Assembly (NCBI GenBank): GCA_003162995.1 | Contig: PLUZ01000045.1 | Coordinates: 1-8,796 of the forward strand | Direction of reading: 5' to 3' | Source of the DNA: Methylocapsa sp. | GTDB taxonomy: Bacteria > Pseudomonadota > Alphaproteobacteria > Rhizobiales > Beijerinckiaceae | DNA length: 8,796 nt | Shown here: piece by piece, positions 6,747 through 8,796 of the stretch | Numbering within the stretch: position 1 is the stretch's first letter | How the letters are laid out: each line of letters starts with the position of its first letter | The notes under the pieces: generated by a model | Seen by the model: only the letters and a program-made list of their open reading frames with translations | Told to the model about the DNA's origin: nothing | Database searches by the model: none | Made by a program: the position numbers and the translations under genes

Positions 6747-7733
6747 ATGGCCTTTGGTTATGACGGCGGCTGGCCAGCCTATGTGCCGGTCGCCGAGCGG
6801 CGCAAAAAAGCCGCACGTGAAATCGCGCGGCTGAAGAAGGCAGGCCAGAATGTGGCGCCGGTCGTCGTCGAAGGGCGCAAGATCGCCGCCAGTTTCTGGG
6901 GCAAGGCTTGGTGCGACAATCTCGAAAGCTACCGGGATTATGCCTATCGCGTGGAGCGCGGCCGCAGCTATGTCCGCAATGGCGCGGTGATCGATCTGCG
7001 AATCGGTCCACGCGAGGTCCGGGCGAAGGTCATCGGCTCGGAGATCTATGCAATCCTGATCACGATCAAACCGTTGCCCGCCGCGGCCTGGACATCCATC
7101 TGCGCCGATTGCGCCGGCCGCGTCGACTCCCTGGTCGAGCTCCTGCAGGGCAAACTCTCCAAACCCGTCATGGAGCGCGTCTGCCGGCAGGCCGACGGCC
7201 TGTTTCCGAAGCCGGCCGACATCAAGTTCTCCTGCAGCTGTCCCGATTCCGCCTCGATGTGCAAGCATGTCGCGGCGGCGCTCTACGGCGCCGGCGCGCG
7301 GTTGGACGCTGAGCCGGATTTGTTGTTTCGCCTGCGCGCGGTCGACGCCGGCCAGATCTTCGCCCATCTCGACGCGGCCTTGCCGGCATCACGCGGCGGC
7401 GGCGCTGGAACGCGGCTCGATGCGCGCGATCTTTCGGATATCTTCGGCATCGACATGGCGACGTCAGCGCCACCACCTAAAGTCAGAACCAAGGCCACGC
7501 CGTCAAAGTCAATGTCCGCGAAGTCTTTGCCGGCGGCCAGGGTTTCGCGCTCGAAAGGCGGCGGCGCCAAGATGGCGAAACCGGCCGGACCGATGAAGAT
7601 GGCAAAAGCGCAGGAGCTGCGCGCCGTCGCGGCGAAGCCGGGCCGCACGGCTCGAAAAAAGAGCGGTGCCACAGCCCCCCGGTCTGGCGCAGCCGGCGTT
7701 CGGCCGCGCAAGACGCCCGCGAAAAAGAAGTGA
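6747..7733 (+). CDS. SWIM zinc-finger protein with histone H1-like basic tail
   Basis: The protein has 328 residues. The N-terminal part (YVPVAERRKKAAREIARLKK; FWGKAWCDNLE; RGRSYVRNGAVIDLRIGP) matches the conserved front of bacterial SWIM proteins that accompany SNF2 helicases. The SWIM finger CSCPDSASMCKH has the CxC-x6-CxH pattern with Cys163, Cys165, Cys172 and His174, expected to bind zinc and to mediate DNA or protein contact. After a helical stretch, residues 245-328 form a low-complexity tail with 16 Lys and 9 Arg against a single Glu, rich in Ala, Pro, Ser and Gly and ending TPAKKK. It resembles histone H1 or AlgP tails and should bind DNA or RNA electrostatically. The gene directly follows the SNF2 gene, so the product is likely its partner or targeting subunit; that is inference from the pairing. 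GTG 6738 is an alternative start adding three residues. Confidence 0.92.
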   Translation: MAFGYDGGWPAYVPVAERRKKAAREIARLKKAGQNVAPVVVEGRKIAASFWGKAWCDNLESYRDYAYRVERGRSYVRNGAVIDLRIGPREVRAKVIGSEIYAILITIKPLPAAAWTSICADCAGRVDSLVELLQGKLSKPVMERVCRQADGLFPKPADIKFSCSCPDSASMCKHVAAALYGAGARLDAEPDLLFRLRAVDAGQIFAHLDAALPASRGGGAGTRLDARDLSDIFGIDMATSAPPPKVRTKATPSKSMSAKSLPAARVSRSKGGGAKMAKPAGPMKMAKAQELRAVAAKPGRTARKKSGATAPRSGAAGVRPRKTPAKKK

Positions 7734-7845
7734 TGTCTCAGAAGCGTTATGTTCCATATCGCAAAGGGACCTCTGTCCGCGGGGATGCCGCCACCTCGAC
7801 AGGGAGCCTACGCCAACTCCACCCAACCGTCTCTGAGAGGGCAAC

Positions 7846-8226
7846 ATGTTGGAAGACCGGTTCCTGAAGCGCCTGCGCAAGAAATCCCGGAAAGGATTGA
7901 GGGGATGGCCAATTGCGACGATTGCGTTCTACGGTCCAGACCTGAGCCGAGCAACGAAGGCCGCCGTCGGCATCGTGCCATCCGAAGATGCGGAGGTGAA
8001 GGAGCTGCGCGCCTGGAAAGTGGATCGCGGCGACATTCGCGCCGACCCCGCGATCGCAAAGGAGATATTGGACTTTATCGAGACGCATGGAACGGTGTCG
8101 GTCGCGATGACGGATCAAATCATCGGCTGCCCTCACCAGGAAGGAATCGATTACGAAGGCGAATGGTGTCCGGTTTGCGAATTTTGGCGCGGACGAGATC
8201 GCTTCACGGGGCAGAGGGTCCATTGA
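7846..8226 (+). CDS. Conserved hypothetical protein with CxH...CxxC putative zinc site
   Basis: The protein has 126 residues. A very basic N-terminus (RFLKRLRKKSRKGLRG, 5-20) leads into a hydrophobic strand, WPIATIAFYGPD. A mixed middle region with KEILDFIETHG is followed by VSVAMTDQIIGCPHQEGIDY and WCPVCEFWRGRDRFTG. Cys95, His97, Cys108 and Cys111 could bind one zinc ion. I recall similar uncharacterised proteins in other bacteria ending in a CPHEEGIDYP...CP.CPFW.GRDRWTG pattern, so the Cys/His block looks conserved and is probably functional. No enzymatic family is recognised. A ribosome binding site, GAGAGG at 7835-7840, stands five bases before the ATG. The gene lies 112 bases after the SWIM gene on the same strand, with no clear terminator between, so it may belong to the same transcription unit. 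Role unknown. Confidence 0.82.
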   Translation: MLEDRFLKRLRKKSRKGLRGWPIATIAFYGPDLSRATKAAVGIVPSEDAEVKELRAWKVDRGDIRADPAIAKEILDFIETHGTVSVAMTDQIIGCPHQEGIDYEGEWCPVCEFWRGRDRFTGQRVH

Positions 8227-8444
8227 TTTTTGCGAAACATTGACATCGGAACGGAGCGATTCGCAGGGCGTCTCCTTGAGTTAAAGCAATGAATTTTTCG
8301 GGTCATCGGCTGCCGTCGGGCCGCAGCGCGCCGAGCGTTCGTAGCACCTCCAGCGCGGGCAGGACGGCAAAGGATTGAGGAGGGCGCACTAACCCAGTAA
8401 GGATCCTTCCAACCTCGAATCTCGCAGCCCACCGAGGACACCTC

Positions 8445-8702
8445 ATGTTCGCTATCCTACGCGGCGCGAACGGCCGCCGCCATGAAGTCGATTTCAAAGA
8501 CGATCCGGTCTTCGTAGATGTGTCGATGAGCGCCGCCACAGTCCAGATCACCATGACCGCCGCCGACCCGGGCGATCCTGCCAAAGGCCGCTTCATCACC
8601 GTTGCTCTGCCACGCGATGCGCTCGCCGCCGCCATGGCCGCTGCAGCCGCCCGTCCCATCGCCAACAGCAAGCCCGGATTGCGGCTCGTCAGCGATGAAT
8701 GA
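8445..8702 (+). CDS. Small hypothetical protein
   Basis: The protein has 85 residues and I do not recognise it. It begins MFAILRGANGRRHEVDFKDD, continues with alternating hydrophobic residues suggesting beta strands (VFVDVSMSAATVQITMTA, then FITVALP), and ends with an alanine-rich helix (DALAAAMAAAAARPIA) and a short polar tail. There is no signal peptide or membrane segment. GAGGA at 8434-8438 lies six bases before the ATG and supports the start. It is separated from the upstream gene by 218 bases with no recognisable feature. The composition fits a real short gene of the host rather than a chance frame. Confidence 0.6.
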   Translation: MFAILRGANGRRHEVDFKDDPVFVDVSMSAATVQITMTAADPGDPAKGRFITVALPRDALAAAMAAAAARPIANSKPGLRLVSDE

Positions 8703-8740
8703 GTTCTGGTCTTTGATTCGCATGCCGTTTTGAGGATCAA

Positions 8741-8796
8741 ATGACCGGCTATGCGGCGCCAATCCCAAGTTTTCGGGCGCGACTTCGGCCGCAGCA
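8741..8796 (+). CDS. Possible start of a gene cut by window end
   Basis: An ATG preceded by GAGGA (8732-8736, four bases away) opens a frame reading MTGYAAPIPSFRARLRPQ to the window edge. It lies 38 bases after the previous gene on the same strand. Only 18 codons are visible, so no family can be assigned. Support is the ribosome binding site and the short spacing. Confidence 0.35.
   Translation, partial: MTGYAAPIPSFRARLRPQ

Noticed and set aside
5851..7011. Long open frame on the - strand (386 codons) opposite the SNF2 and SWIM genes
   Set aside because: It lies opposite two strongly supported genes, has low-complexity Arg/Gly/Asp-rich content and resembles no family. High GC produces long antisense frames.
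7736..7838. Inverted heptamers TCTCAGA and TCTGAGA flanking the gap after the SWIM gene
   Set aside because: Arms are short and 89 bases apart, with no terminator or element features between them.
8227..8444. Possible promoter around TTGACA at 8240-8245
   Set aside because: No acceptable -10 box at 16-18 bases; the rest of the 218-base spacer shows no gene, strong hairpin or T-run.

Overview
The window is GC-rich DNA whose codon use and gene families point to an alphaproteobacterium of the order Hyphomicrobiales (Rhizobiales). The markers are a DUF1612/helix-turn-helix protein of the type seen in rhizobia, a DUF1640-like coiled-coil protein, and a SNF2 helicase paired with a SWIM zinc-finger protein. 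The order is inferred from protein families recognised by eye; the genus cannot be fixed. All recognisable genes lie on the + strand.

Left end (1-772): a short perfect dyad at the very edge is followed by an AT-rich patch (about 30% GC over 61-120). Next comes a shortened, probably dead Uma2-family (PD-(D/E)XK fold) remnant ending at 409, and then a small coiled-coil protein with one C-terminal membrane segment (452-772).

DNA-binding gene and aldehyde dehydrogenase (747-3513): the coiled-coil gene overlaps or abuts a DUF1612-type protein with a C-terminal helix-turn-helix. After a 160-base gap comes a complete 479-residue NAD-type aldehyde dehydrogenase with all catalytic residues present. 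It has no obvious pathway partner in the window.

Chromatin-remodelling-like cluster (3514-8226): a 440-base stretch without a confident gene carries a perfect 9-bp hairpin and a 15-nt tandem duplication. It leads into a 928-residue SNF2-family ATPase whose stop lies just ahead of a SWIM zinc-finger protein, with the ribosome binding site of the second gene inside the end of the first. The SWIM protein ends in an 84-residue, strongly basic tail resembling histone H1. A 126-residue protein with a CxH...CxxC putative zinc site follows after 112 bases. The three genes could be one transcription unit acting on DNA or on protein-DNA complexes. This is the most interesting part of the window, although the SNF2-SWIM pairing is itself a known arrangement in bacteria.

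Right end (8227-8796): a 218-base spacer, an unrecognised 85-residue protein, and the possible start of another gene cut off by the window edge.

I found no tRNA, rRNA, CRISPR array, complete insertion sequence or convincing rho-independent terminator. I do not see an evident wholly new system. The strongest candidate for follow-up is the SNF2/SWIM/zinc-site cluster.
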